The notes below the pieces were generated by a model. That model ran no database searches. It saw only the letters and a list, made by a program, of their open reading frames with translations, and was not told the origin of the DNA. This document shows positions 13,101 to 22,864 of a stretch of DNA of 64,000 nucleotides, piece after piece (the first letter of the stretch is position 1; each line of letters opens with the position of its first letter). Origin of the DNA: Ceratobasidium sp. AG-K (lineage: Eukaryota; Basidiomycota; Agaricomycetes; Cantharellales; Ceratobasidiaceae); NCBI GenBank assembly GCA_037039685.1, contig JAWNGF010000014.1:1054001-1118000 (forward strand), written 5' to 3'. The translations under genes and the position numbers were made by a program.

Positions 13101-13845
13101 GCATAGAAGGCAACGAACAAGCTGACATACTCGCCAAAGAGGCAGGCGACCTTCCCCCGACCCCACTCTTCAATCGCACAATCACGTGGGCACGCGCGAG
13201 CGCCTCCCGGAAAGCCGCCAAAAGATGGAGATCCCACTGGGCCTCTGCTTACAAATCCACCCATGTCCAGACCTCCATCCGCCACCCGCCATCACTCTCG
13301 GGCGGTGGAATCGGCGCCTTTCACCTTGGCCCGGACCTTCGCCGCAGCACTCACTCCCGACTGGTCCAGGTCATCCTGGGTCACTGCTCTGTCGGCGAGT
13401 ACTTCCAACGGTTCATACCAGATAGGGACATTGCGTGTCCGTGCGGCACTAAAATTCAAACTACCTGGCACGTCCTCCTGGACTGCCCCCTGCATCACGA
13501 GGCAAGGGCACATCTGCGCAAGGTGTCCAACCCTCCCCATCTACCCAGGATCTTTGGATCCAAAGCTGGACTCGAGGCCCTCTACGGCTTCATTCGGGAC
13601 TCCAACACTTTCGCTATTACTTAATCCGCCCTGCTTTGGCTCCCTCTGCCCCTTTGTCCCCCGATCTCCTTCTCGTCGCCGTACCGCCCTCGGGCCCTTT
13701 CAGCTTCTCCCCCCTCTGCTCTCTTTACCGTGCTCGGCTTTGACTTCAGACGCCTCCTCTGTACGCCTCCCTTGTGGACGAGCGGTTTGACCCTGTGTTC
13801 ATGTAGCTCGTTAAAGATGTATTTAAAAAAAAAAAAAAAAAAAAA
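10168..13845 (+). mobile_element. non-LTR retrotransposon (LINE, Tad/I-like), 5'-truncated
   Basis: Complete insertion bounded by a perfect 15-bp target-site duplication. The element begins inside the endonuclease domain, so its 5' UTR, ORF1 and the N-terminal part of the endonuclease are missing. This is the usual result of abortive target-primed reverse transcription. It ends in a 21-A tail at 13825-13845. The domain order endonuclease, reverse transcriptase, RNase H and zinc knuckle is that of RNase H-bearing fungal LINEs such as Tad. The reading frame is unbroken, which suggests a fairly young copy. Confidence 0.92.
10172..13624 (+). CDS. LINE endonuclease-reverse transcriptase-RNase H (truncated start)
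   Basis: A single 1150-codon open frame. It starts in the APE-type endonuclease (IAGDFNLHH near residue 8, later SDHNCITW with the catalytic SDH). The reverse transcriptase follows at about residues 370-640, with RPISLLETLSKCLEK, MDISGYFNNVNHDRL, GIPQGSPLSPVLS and the catalytic YVDDF at about residue 545. A type I RNase H lies at about 850-985. It has Asp in FTDGSA (about 858), Glu in DAEMFALAQA, Asp in IHSDNQSA and the VKAHHGIEGNEQAD box (about 974). A C-terminal Cys/His knuckle CPCGTKIQTTWHVLLDC is near residue 1088. The Met at 10172 is internal to the parental protein and only happens to follow the insertion point, so it is not a native start. Without the front half of the endonuclease the copy cannot move by itself. 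Confidence 0.9.
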   Translation: MDTPSVIAGDFNLHHQLWQLGDSPPPSQSAESTDLAEWILANDLDILNHLNVPTRRGKRNQRDSIIDLTIINTQARELGLIDDWECSPDHAMGSDHNCITWSIQPLCSPQYSPRAPTFRYCIDTERHNDWVAELALQIEHNPLPVHYQHTQDLECGARLILQAMQDATRKVMKRIEVNTKAPRAKWWNEECDMAVGNINRCTDGGAPLEQARGQLRSAIRRAKRDHFNELLQEVTIDNLFEKTNWYKGKRNSKVPPLRVNGEVLVDPQAQARAFKEAFFPSNPPEVDSTDPLGIPLQPRRNHHPITRHEVQTALDKSSNTSAPGAFGTNYRLLKWAFQVLPDQIVQLYNGCLELGYHPTCLRNAVVQVIPKPNKSDMSNPRSYRPISLLETLSKCLEKVVTTRLLHEVGKFNLIPFTQFGGRDNSSCVDAGLTLAHDVQSAWSHGQQASLLTMDISGYFNNVNHDRLIFTLRRLGFTDTICGWLGSYLQNRSIQIRIDDLLCNPVLLQPVGIPQGSPLSPVLSSLYSLPILYLFRHEPEISVRAYVDDFTIMVTGRSFNSNRDKLEEAAQTANSTLRKLGLEFELEKSELIHFACSNRNLTQNPNVVLEKPNGGAHTVRAADSIRWLGFFLDRRLNFKDHVRKMAIKGLSVIAGLKMLANTVRGLSVYHARILFKTCVVPILTYGSSIWFRSRNYKSLIAPIVKTQNVGLRWLLGAFRTSPVPAMEHAASIAPMHITLQKLIERASARLRRLPIKSEIARRLPVTWDSHDQAAPQPDTSRTSQTTSIYAIASLSHPDIEYIDPYLASPWESPDDFGRRLKIICSTSEDSRSERDHAVETAIGMIAAESASSRMMVFTDGSARIVAGCRKVGCGFSIIQNGQELETGRIGIGPRAEVFDAEMFALAQATRRAVSLALASNTHGISIHSDNQSAVQQITRLTAHPNQFCSIIARRKIDSFLAAHPDNNITLRWVKAHHGIEGNEQADILAKEAGDLPPTPLFNRTITWARASASRKAAKRWRSHWASAYKSTHVQTSIRHPPSLSGGGIGAFHLGPDLRRSTHSRLVQVILGHCSVGEYFQRFIPDRDIACPCGTKIQTTWHVLLDCPLHHEARAHLRKVSNPPHLPRIFGSKAGLEALYGFIRDSNTFAIT

Positions 13846-13860
13846 GAGATAACCACGTGA
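13846..13860. repeat. LINE target-site duplication, right copy
   Basis: Exact second copy of gagataaccacgtga, starting directly after the 21-A tail. It contains the palindrome CACGTG. Confidence 0.9.
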
Positions 13861-14892
13861 CATACCAGGTCGGATGCAGAGTCGGGACCAACCGAGCGTG
13901 ACAAACTGCAGGTTCGGATCCTCGGAAGTAACGAAGCGTCCTCGACGCACACGCGTAAATACATAGCTCAACGGCACCTAGTAGGTCTACGCGCTCGTAG
14001 GAGTCAACGCTAGCGGCACCGGGAGTTCGTATCAGGAACTTCACCATGCGGTGGCATCCCCCGTAGCCAGTCCAGCGTTGGTTCCGACATGATTTGAGGA
14101 ATACATACAAACGGATCGCTGAAACCTGCCGGAGAGTTCAATTGTCTTTCGACTCTTAGATGAAATAAACGAAATACAAAACCTGTGAGTCGGGAACCGG
14201 CTCTTCCCCAGCTCTTGCACGTCACTTGCTCACCCCGGGTCCGCCTAGTTACAGAACCATGGTCATATCCTTAAATACACATCCGAAGCGAATAACAAAG
14301 CGAGGCAAATCTAATGTCCTTTTATATTGTGTGCCACCCTATCTAACTCAAAATTGGAGGGTCAATTTACATTCATTTGCCTGCTGGTCGATAACAGAAC
14401 ATGAGAACTCTGCATCGAGAGGGGGCACTTGAGTTATTCCGGAGAGGCGTTCCGAAAAGTTTTAGCGGACTCGGAGTGCTTTGGGGTGGCGTGTGGTGTG
14501 ATTGAGTTTGACGCCATACTTTCGCATAGAGAAAGCCCCGCACAGCGGAAAACACGAAACTGGCACGGGTCCCTGCATGTGTCACCCTTAAGTTGCCTCG
14601 ACTTCGCGCTGGTGAACCAAGAAGTACTGAGGTGCATTTCTGGTCATATACCGAATCACGCGCATTATTTATGCCTTCGAGCAGTTGTGAACTACATGCG
14701 TGAGCAACGGGTGTGAGGTAACCCTGTAGTCTAGCTTCAAGTTGCACATTGAAAGTATCGCTAGTTTCATTTCGGCAAAAAAAAAAAGAGAGTACAGCAC
14801 TAGCCAGAACGCAATACAGAGCAATGAAAACATCCCGGACCGATAAACATACGGCAGTGAAGTTGAGCCCAACCTGCAAAAGGGATGCGCCG
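13861..14892. other. intergenic
   Basis: About 1 kb between the LINE and the 3' end of the first phosphoesterase gene. A 179-codon open frame at 14373-14912 on the minus strand overlaps that gene's last exons in another frame and has no recognisable motif. No RNA gene was identified. Confidence 0.45.
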
Positions 14893-17800
14893 CTATGTCG
14901 GGAATGGAACATTGTCTGTAATCTTGGGGAATTTCTCTGTCCAGTTAGTTAGTATTATGAGCGCATAGTGAGGCCGTGTATCGTTAAGCTTACCTCGAAT
15001 GTAGAGCCCCAGCACTGACAAGTATTCAGACTCAGTTCACCATATGGCCGAGCAGATAATACTCACATTTATTTTGTGTGACATCCGTGCGATAGGGCTT
15101 CGGTTCGACCTCCAATCCGAGGGTCTTGAGAACCTGACGCACCGTCCTATCTCCAATATAAAATGGGAAAATAACATCTACCAATGTCGTTGAAGAGGGC
15201 TCAGGTATATCCTTCCAGCTCTTGCGCCAAAAGAATTTCTCGGGGCAACCGTCCGAACCATCCAAGACGACTTGCGGAATGTTTTCATGTTCAACGTCGT
15301 CGCCTTCCCCATCTACCTCCTTGCCTTCCTCTCCACAGCGCTAGGCAAATATTAAATACTGTCAAACCCAGCCGGTGTGAATCAGGCGGCGCTCACATCC
15401 TTGGTTTTCCATCCATACGTAAGGTCACTCGGCATTGAAGGATTTTCTACCGAGAGCCGAGCCTGAGAAATTGGTGGATTCTGGCCCATGATCCGGGAAC
15501 GGGGACGAAGTGGCTGGGCGCATTTGGAGGAGACTTTAGACCTTGACCTTGCTTCTTGTGTCTTCTTGAGGATAACGTCTACCCATTGGCGTTCCACTTG
15601 GACCGAGAGGTAGCTGTTTTTGTCGCTAGCATCGGGGGTAATGGTAACTATCACCATCGGTCAGCTCATGGATGATGCAAGAATGAACGGCCAACTCACA
15701 AAAGTCGCCAAGGGTAAATGGACCCGCGTAGACGTCCGAGCGCACCATTCCCCAGTTGCTGAAGAACATCCAAGGGTTTGATCGATCCCTGTGCACTAAG
15801 ACATTTTCGACTGCCTGAAGGACAAAAACAATGATATATGCGGCTGGGTGGTTGAAATATAACGTACGTCCAAGTACAGCGTGAACAGGCTCTCAGGGTC
15901 CTTTTCTTCCTCCGTCCAATCTTGCCGATCAAGATAATAGTCTGATGGATGAGCTCTGCGTGAGTGTTTTGAATGTACCTATCGGTTGAGATACGAACTT
16001 TTCTCTAGGTATCCGTAAATCTGAGACAAGCCTTCCGAACGATCAATACCATACGCAGTATTAGTCATCTCCAGGCCCCTCTTCGTGTGGAAATTTTTGT
16101 CATCCTTTTCAGCGTGAAACTGTGATAACAAAGTTAGAGAGTGGGTGAAACCGTCAAAATATGTAACTAACCTTATAGGTCTCAATGTTATTGTCCAAAT
16201 ACCGACGCGTCATGACCAAATTCTCGTTAGGCTTATTATCATCCAGTGTGGTACTCATCCAGCCGACGGTATCGAAATATCGACCACTCTGGAGAATCAT
16301 TGACCGCCACCCACCACTGGGAGTCTGATACCGCTCACAGTAACGTTTGTGCGAATGACCTGAAGGTCACCAAACACGCATGAGAGGAATCTTTGAATTT
16401 ATAATACCGCAAACTAACCGCCAAACATGAGAATCGGTTTTCCGGGGTGCTTTTTGCGAATCGCATCGTGGATGAGCTTCACTGAAAGGTTGATTAAACC
16501 GTTAGAGCTCCCCGCACGTGTCATGGTAGATAACGAGCTTACTGCTGTCATGGCTTTTAGGCTTCGTTTGCCAGGTTAGTCCGTTCGTCGTTGTATATAA
16601 ATTGTGATCCAGCTTACGTTTTTAGCGTCAACGTGACCCAGGACCAGAAAGATATCGGTTGGCAGTTCAAGAGCCCCTTTGAACTGCAGCCAGTATTAGA
16701 CGGGTCATGCACGAGACGAATGTACCAGCTCACCCATTCTTCTTTAACCATGTCTTCAACTTTTGTGATGGAGATATGCTTATCGCCCTTCCCTAACAGC
16801 AACTCAGAGGACAGAACCAGGATGATTCGTCACCCGCGACTTACGAGCATTATGAAACAGAACCCCGAACGCCAAAACTTTATTCCTGCGCCAGACATTA
16901 ATGGATATCCATGACAAGCTCAAACCACTCACTTGTTAGGGGTCTTCCAATACCGGTATGGAGCTAATGCGCGGATTGAGTGAGTTTTAGCCCCGAGTGC
17001 TCTTATAAAACTTACAGCCAAGGAACTCCCGCTGGTCTTCGCCGGTGAATGAGCGTGTCTTCTGAGGATTTAGTCGACGGATGTTGCTAGTAAGATACCT
17101 GCCGCCCCATCGATCTGCATACTTCGACATGCTATATGTGGAAACCCCCGTCAGTCGGGAGCCAGCTCATGAGACCAAGAGAGCTGAACTTACACATACT
17201 CGACGATCTCAGCTATGATAAGTCAATAAGCACGCGTCCTGAAGCGGGTAAAGTTGAAACAAATCTTACGTGTGCTGAGATCGTGGCTAAATGGCATAGG
17301 TCAGACAATCGCGACTGCAGGATGAGTGCGGAGATATACGTACTTTCCGGGCACAATTGCGTCATATCTCATATCTAGATACATTTGGCGGACAGCCTGC
17401 CCATTGACCGAGTCTGGGGTAAGGACTTTGTCGGTCAAGCCATGTCCAATACGGCGGTCCCCAGTATCGACGAGAAAGAGATCCACTTTATCGTGCTAAT
17501 TCCACAAACGGTCTATGATCAGTTGAAGCGAATGCAGAAGAGGCACAGCGACCAACCTGAGCCTTTAACCTCATATGATTGACAAATGAATAAAAGTCCC
17601 CGAATGTACCACTAGAATTCTCTAAGTTTTAAAACAAGAAGGCTGAATGTAAAGCCAACCGACCTCCAGCTCAGCTCGGGGAAAACGTTTTTAGGATGTC
17701 CGAGCATCCATCCTAAGGAATCAAGTCAGTACACAATCCACACCGAAATAAGTGTTGCACTCACCGTGGATATCAGTGGTGTGCAAGACGTTCACTAGGA

Positions 17801-17960
17801 ATCAAAAGTTAGGAACAGCCTTACAGCAGCAGACCTTCGACATACCATCACCCCAAGTCAAAGGCACTTTAGGGGTTGGAATTGGCCTGGGGTCGGCAGG
17901 GGTCAAGGCGACCACCCCTGCAACAGTGGCAAGTAAAGGAAATAGGTATTTTGTTTTCAT
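14893..17960 (-). CDS. secreted calcineurin-like phosphoesterase, paralogue A
   Basis: Secreted metallo-dependent phosphatase of the 5'-nucleotidase-like group, recalled as resembling yeast YHR202W with a NadN-type C-terminal domain. The ATG at 17960 gives the signal peptide MKTKYLFPLLATVAGVVA, then PIPTPKVPLTWGD. Metal-binding motifs are all present: HTTDIHGW (DxH), LVDTGDRRIGHGL, GNHD (created at a splice junction near 17285-17345, PGN-HDLS) and GGHSHKRYCERY. Later come SGRYFDTVGWMST and the C-terminal domain ending LLGLYIREKFPKITDNVPFPT at a TAG at 14893. The last two exons were found by comparison with the neighbouring paralogue. About 18 short introns are present. Many exon boundaries match those of the copy at 19008-22112, so the pair arose by tandem duplication. 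The substrate is unknown; nucleotide or other phosphoester hydrolysis is likely. Confidence 0.78.
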
Positions 17961-19007
17961 GATCATACCCATGCACGGGGGAGCGATGCGTCCAAGTCAC
18001 TGAGGGGTAGCGGTTATATAGTATTGGGGCCATTCCTTTTGGTCGGTGCTCCATCGTTAGCGCTTTTGCTGGAACCAATCAATAGTCCTCGATTGACAGG
18101 TGGACAAAGAGATAGGATATGGTCTATTTGGAGTTAGTTTTAAGTATTCAACTGATGTAGGGTACGTAGCTGTGAACCGAAACTAGACACATAAATACGT
18201 ACGTTGGAATTCCATTTAACCATCCTGGAGATAGGAAGGATCAGCGGTTACATATGTTTCGTTAATCAACCATTTGAAGCGAACAAGGAAATACCGGCTA
18301 CAAGAGGCGTTGAAGGGTAACGCTGGGAATGAAATCAGCGAAAGGCGGCACGAGAGGGTGAGGGGTCGACTACTAGGTCATCCTCCATGGTAGGCCACAG
18401 AGTTGAATGTCAGGAGGGTTGGCCATTGAGATCCTGGTCGAAAGTGCCAAGTCGTTCGTCACAATGATCGCGCGTCGAAAAGGAAGCGTTGACCCTTGAT
18501 GATGCCAGCCTTCATATTTGACTAATTAGTGCTTTACGCAAAATCATGGCGCCTGCGACCTGACAGACGCGGGTTGATTGCGGCAGGGTTACTCATATCA
18601 GTGCGATGGCTCCAAACCTGTGGGACCCAGTGTAAACGTGACTGCCGCAAGCCACATAACGACTGGCCGCAATGCCTAGATTGCTACGCTAGTCCGTGTC
18701 CATGCGCATATAGCCTGTTTCTTTACAACACTCGGTCTCACATTAAGTTGTGCTTGCGCGACGCCATGAATATGCGTCATGAGGGGGGGGGGGGGGGGGC
18801 GTTCGGCCGGATTGGAGATAGGAAATGTGATTACAGAACGATTATAAAAACAGTCAGGCGTAGAAGACGTGCGAAATCCGGACAATGTCCCGAAGAGAAA
18901 AACACATTTAATCATCGGCCAACGTCCAACATTGGGACCGCCAACTTCAGGATAAAATCGGCAGCCAGGAAGAACTTTGGTCCCATGAAATGTGGCGCTG
19001 GTGAGAC
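17961..19007. other. intergenic between tandem paralogues, with G17 tract
   Basis: Promoter region of paralogue A and 3' flank of paralogue B. A 17-G homopolymer lies at 18783-18799. The open frame through it (18529-19134, plus) is low-complexity and overlaps the end of paralogue B, so it was not annotated as a gene. Confidence 0.5.
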
Positions 19008-22000
19008 CTATTCTGGGAAGGGGACATTGTTGGTGATGGTGCTGAATTTACCTGTACATCGAGTCAGACTCATTGGTTATCAGTGTAAGAGAAAATGCCA
19101 TCTGCTTACTTCGTACATAACGCCCCAATACTAGCGCGTGAACTCATATTTAGCTCGTGCACACGGTAGCCCATAAGAGAGTACTTACGTAGGTTTTGGG
19201 TAATTTTTTCATTGTATGGCTTTGGTGTATCCGTTATATTGAGTTCCTTCAGAGCGGCGGACACACTGGTGGTCCCGATATAGTACGGGAATATAACATC
19301 GACAACCTCGTTGGGGGAGAGATTTGTTTTGCCGAACCAGCTTTTACGCCAAAAGAACCGCTCGGTGTTGCCGTTTGACCAATCCAAGGGGACAAAAGGA
19401 ATATTGGTGTGTTCGACGTCATCGCCGGTGCCATTCGTTAGCGAGCCCAGCTCGCCACATTTCTGAATAGGCGGGACTAATGTATTAACAGGGGTCAGAG
19501 CCAGAGTCGGATGGGTGGACATACGTCAACAGTTTTCCATCCCCAAGTAAGATTGCTTGACGGCTCTGGCGCGTCTATAGCAAAACGAGTCTGGGAACCG
19601 TCTTCAACCGCGGACAAAGTCTTGCTTTCGGTCTGGGAATGGAAAGGCTGGGTATCATGGGATGTAGTCTTGGGTGTGTTGGGTTTCTTATTCCTGGGAT
19701 CCCTTCGGTTCCGGGTTGCAATCACAAGATCGTCAACTAAATGCCTTGGAACGGGAACGGTCAGGTAAGTGCTGTTGTCTCTAGCGTTTGGAGTAATAGA
19801 ATCTAAGATCCGAATGAGTGAGTGCATATAACGAGGAACAGGGAACTTACAGAAATCTCCAAGGGTAAATGGACCGCTGTAGATATCTGCGCGTACCATA
19901 CCCCAGTTGCTGAAGAACATCCAGTCCTTTGTCCGATTCTGGATAAGCACATTCTCCACAGCCTGGGAGGAATATTAGCTACATGAACTGAGAACGCATT
20001 AGCAACCCCGAGGCTAAACGTACGTCCAGGTAGAAGTTGAAGAGGCTCTCTTCGTTGTTATCTCCTTCTTCCCAGTCCTTTCGGTCAAGGTAATAGTCTG
20101 ATAAATAATTGTAACTGTTAGCGCCTTGTACACAAACACTCGGTTAACAGGCAAACCTACTCTTCTCTAAATATCCATAAACTTGCGACAAGCCTTCTGC
20201 GCGATCGATACCAAAGGCAGTGTTGGTCATTGCTTGACCCTCCTTCGTTTGGAACTGAAGGACATCCGTCATATTGGTGTGGTACTGGTGGAGGAGTCAA
20301 TATAATTGACGATATCGGCTAACAATAAATACGAACCATGTATGTTTGAATATTGTTGTCCAGGTATCGGCGCGTCATTTCGAGATGCTCGGTTGGGACA
20401 TTGTTATCGAACTTCATGCTCATCCAGCCGACAGTGTCAAAGTAACGTCCGCTTTGGAGAATCATTGACCGCCAGCCACCTTGTTCATTCTGATACCGCT
20501 CACAATACCGCTTGTGAGAGTGCCCTGAAAACCAGGCTGCGTTACAGCAAGCGCCAGACGAATGAACGAAGCGACGGACCTCCGAACATGATAATTGGCT
20601 TTGCAGGATGCTTTTTCCGAATCGCATCATGAATGAGCTTCACTGCAAGCGACGTATGAGCTAGGCCATGTCAAGTTCGTCGCCGAATGCACTTACTGTT
20701 GTCATAACTCTGGGGCTATGTAAGCTGAGTGAGTTACAGAAATTGATCCAAAATTGGGAGTGCACCGTACCTCTCGGGCATCAACGTGCCCGGCTATTAG
20801 ATAAACGTCAGTCGGTAGTTCGAGCGCGCCTTTGAACTAAGCCTCAAAGTTAGTCAGTATTCGAGACTTAGCTGCGTCACCTACCCATGTTTCATTAACC
20901 ATCACCTCAACCTTCTTAATGGCGATTTGTGTATCGTTGGGGCCTGGAATTAGTGATTAGACTTGACGATGTAGCGCGGATAAACGACCAGATGCTCACG
21001 GTTATCATGAAAGATTACGCCGAAAGCTAAGACCTTTTTCCTGTTCAAAGAGTTAGGCTGTGTATAGCCAAAACTAAACAAGCTCACTTGTTGTCTGACT
21101 TCCAGTATCGGTAAGGAGCTGTCCATCTCGTTAATCACTAGGCAATGACAGCGTCACCTGGGCAAACTTACCACCCAAGAATTCTCTATCGTCCTGCGTC
21201 GAGTTCGAGTCCACACTCTTGGGATCGACACGACGGATATTGCTGGTGAGATATTTACCCTTCCATTTATCTGCGTAGGAAGTCATCCTGAGAAGGGGGA
21301 TAAGTTGCACGCTAAGTTCAAAGGGGTGAACCCGAGCCTACACGTATTCTACCGCTTCCTCTAAGCAAAAATAGTTAGCATGTACCAAGGCGCAAACAAC
21401 ATACAACATACTCGAACTAAGGTCATGACTGGCAATCATAATGAGTCAAATGTTACAACAGGCACAAATGGTGCTCTTACTTTCCGGGAACAATCACATC
21501 ATAGTCGACATCCAAATACATTTGATTGACGAGCTGGCCGTTGATGCTCCCAGGAGCAAGGACTTTATCGGTCAAGCCGTGTCCAATGCGGCGGTCTCCA
21601 GTGTCGACAAGGAAAAGGTCGACTTGCTTTCGCTGGTTTGCAAGTAATCCACGGTCGACGGAAGCTCCGGGAATAGCCATGAAACAACTTACCTGGGCCG
21701 CGGCACGCATATGAGTGACAAATGAATAAAAGTCGCCAAATGTGCCGCTAGAGCCATGTAAGGTCACGATACCGATCAAATACATCACGGGAGAATAACT
21801 CACCTCCAGCTTAGTTCGGGATAGACCTTTTTGGGATGTCCAAGCATCCATCCTATGGACGATAAAGTTGCGTCAAAAAGTAGTTGCAAAAGGAGCGTTC
21901 AACACACCCACCATGAATGTCGGTGGTATGCAGTACATTCACTGAGAGACGCTGTTAGAAACTATCCCGTGCATTGAGCGGGGCTATATCTTACCATCTC

Positions 22001-22112
22001 CCCACGTCAAGGGCGCTTTGGGGGTTGGAATAGGGATATTGGGATCGTCAGGAGTCAAACATGCCACCCGACCAGCAGCAGCAAGTGCCAAAAGTGAGTA
22101 AAGCCCCTTCAT
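19008..22112 (-). CDS. secreted calcineurin-like phosphoesterase, paralogue B
   Basis: Tandem paralogue of the gene at 14893-17960 with the same order of motifs. The ATG at 22112 gives the signal peptide MKGLYSLLALAAAGRVACLT and then PIPTPKAPLTWGDG; an upstream in-frame Met would extend the N-terminus with polar sequence. Motifs are HTTDIHGW, LVDTGDRRIGHGLTDKV, a spliced GNHD next to DVDYDVIVPG, FGGHSHKRYCERY and SGRYFDTVGWMSM. The C-terminal NadN-type region includes FFSNWGMVRADIYSGPFTLG and ends KFSTITNNVPFPE with TAG at 19008. The N-glycosylation pattern and signal suggest secretion or a vacuolar location. No frame break was found. The protein is clearly diverged from paralogue A in the loop regions, so the duplication is not recent. 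Confidence 0.78.
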
Positions 22113-22864
22113 ATCGACGTGAATAATACACAAGGGCGAGTGCTCCCGACAAGTTCGACACCTGAGTTTTATACCTGGGCCGACCGGCGCCCTGTTCGGT
22201 GCCTGCTCCTGGGCGCCTTTCCGCAGCCAATCGGGGACTGACGATGGGTCGCGAAACAAGGGCATTTCCACATGTGCCTGAATCCAGTGTTCAAGTAAGA
22301 CCGGTGAATGAAGATGCGAGTCTCGATGTGTAGTGTTGGAGTTGCCGGACTCGGGTATTGGACAGTTCATCAATTATGCCGTTTCGTGATTAAAATAGGT
22401 CAACCAAGTGAAGCAGAGTCCATGTTAATTATATTGCGGTTATCAAGATTCATCCGCGTAGTCGGTCTATGGGGATAGAGTGTAAGCCGCTAGCAAGGAA
22501 TCCCACTCGACATGCAGGTTGTGGTGATTGTCGGGCAGGTTTTGTTCGAGGACCGCCTCGGGATCACGGGAAGAGAGGCACGGACCCTGAATAACTTGAT
22601 GTGCCGTTTTGGGCCGATTCTGGGGTGACATGCAAGAAATCTGGGGTAGGTCGATGTAGCGAGATCTCTCTCGCTGTATGCCCGTTTAAGGTCGTTGTCT
22701 ATTCAGGAAAACGGTACGAGGCCATTGCTCATATCTACAGACCACTTCACCTATCTGGGTAGGATCAGCCACACGACCCCGAGAATTGAGGGTTGATGTC
22801 TTCCAATAGGAGGTATAACATTGTACACGCCCGGCAATACATCCAACCCCATATATACGATATT
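22113..22864. other. intergenic
   Basis: Promoter side of phosphoesterase B and 3' flank of RSE1. No convincing open frame, repeat or RNA gene was seen. Confidence 0.45.

Noticed and set aside
13900..13930. tRNA-like T-arm motif (ggttcggatcc)
   Set aside because: The flanking bases do not pair into a T stem, and no acceptor or anticodon arm is present.
14373..14912. 179-codon minus-strand open frame
   Set aside because: It overlaps the last exons of phosphoesterase A in another frame and has no motif.
18529..19134. 201-codon plus-strand open frame with a poly-Gly run
   Set aside because: It is produced by the G17 tract and overlaps the 3' end of phosphoesterase B; no homology is recognisable.
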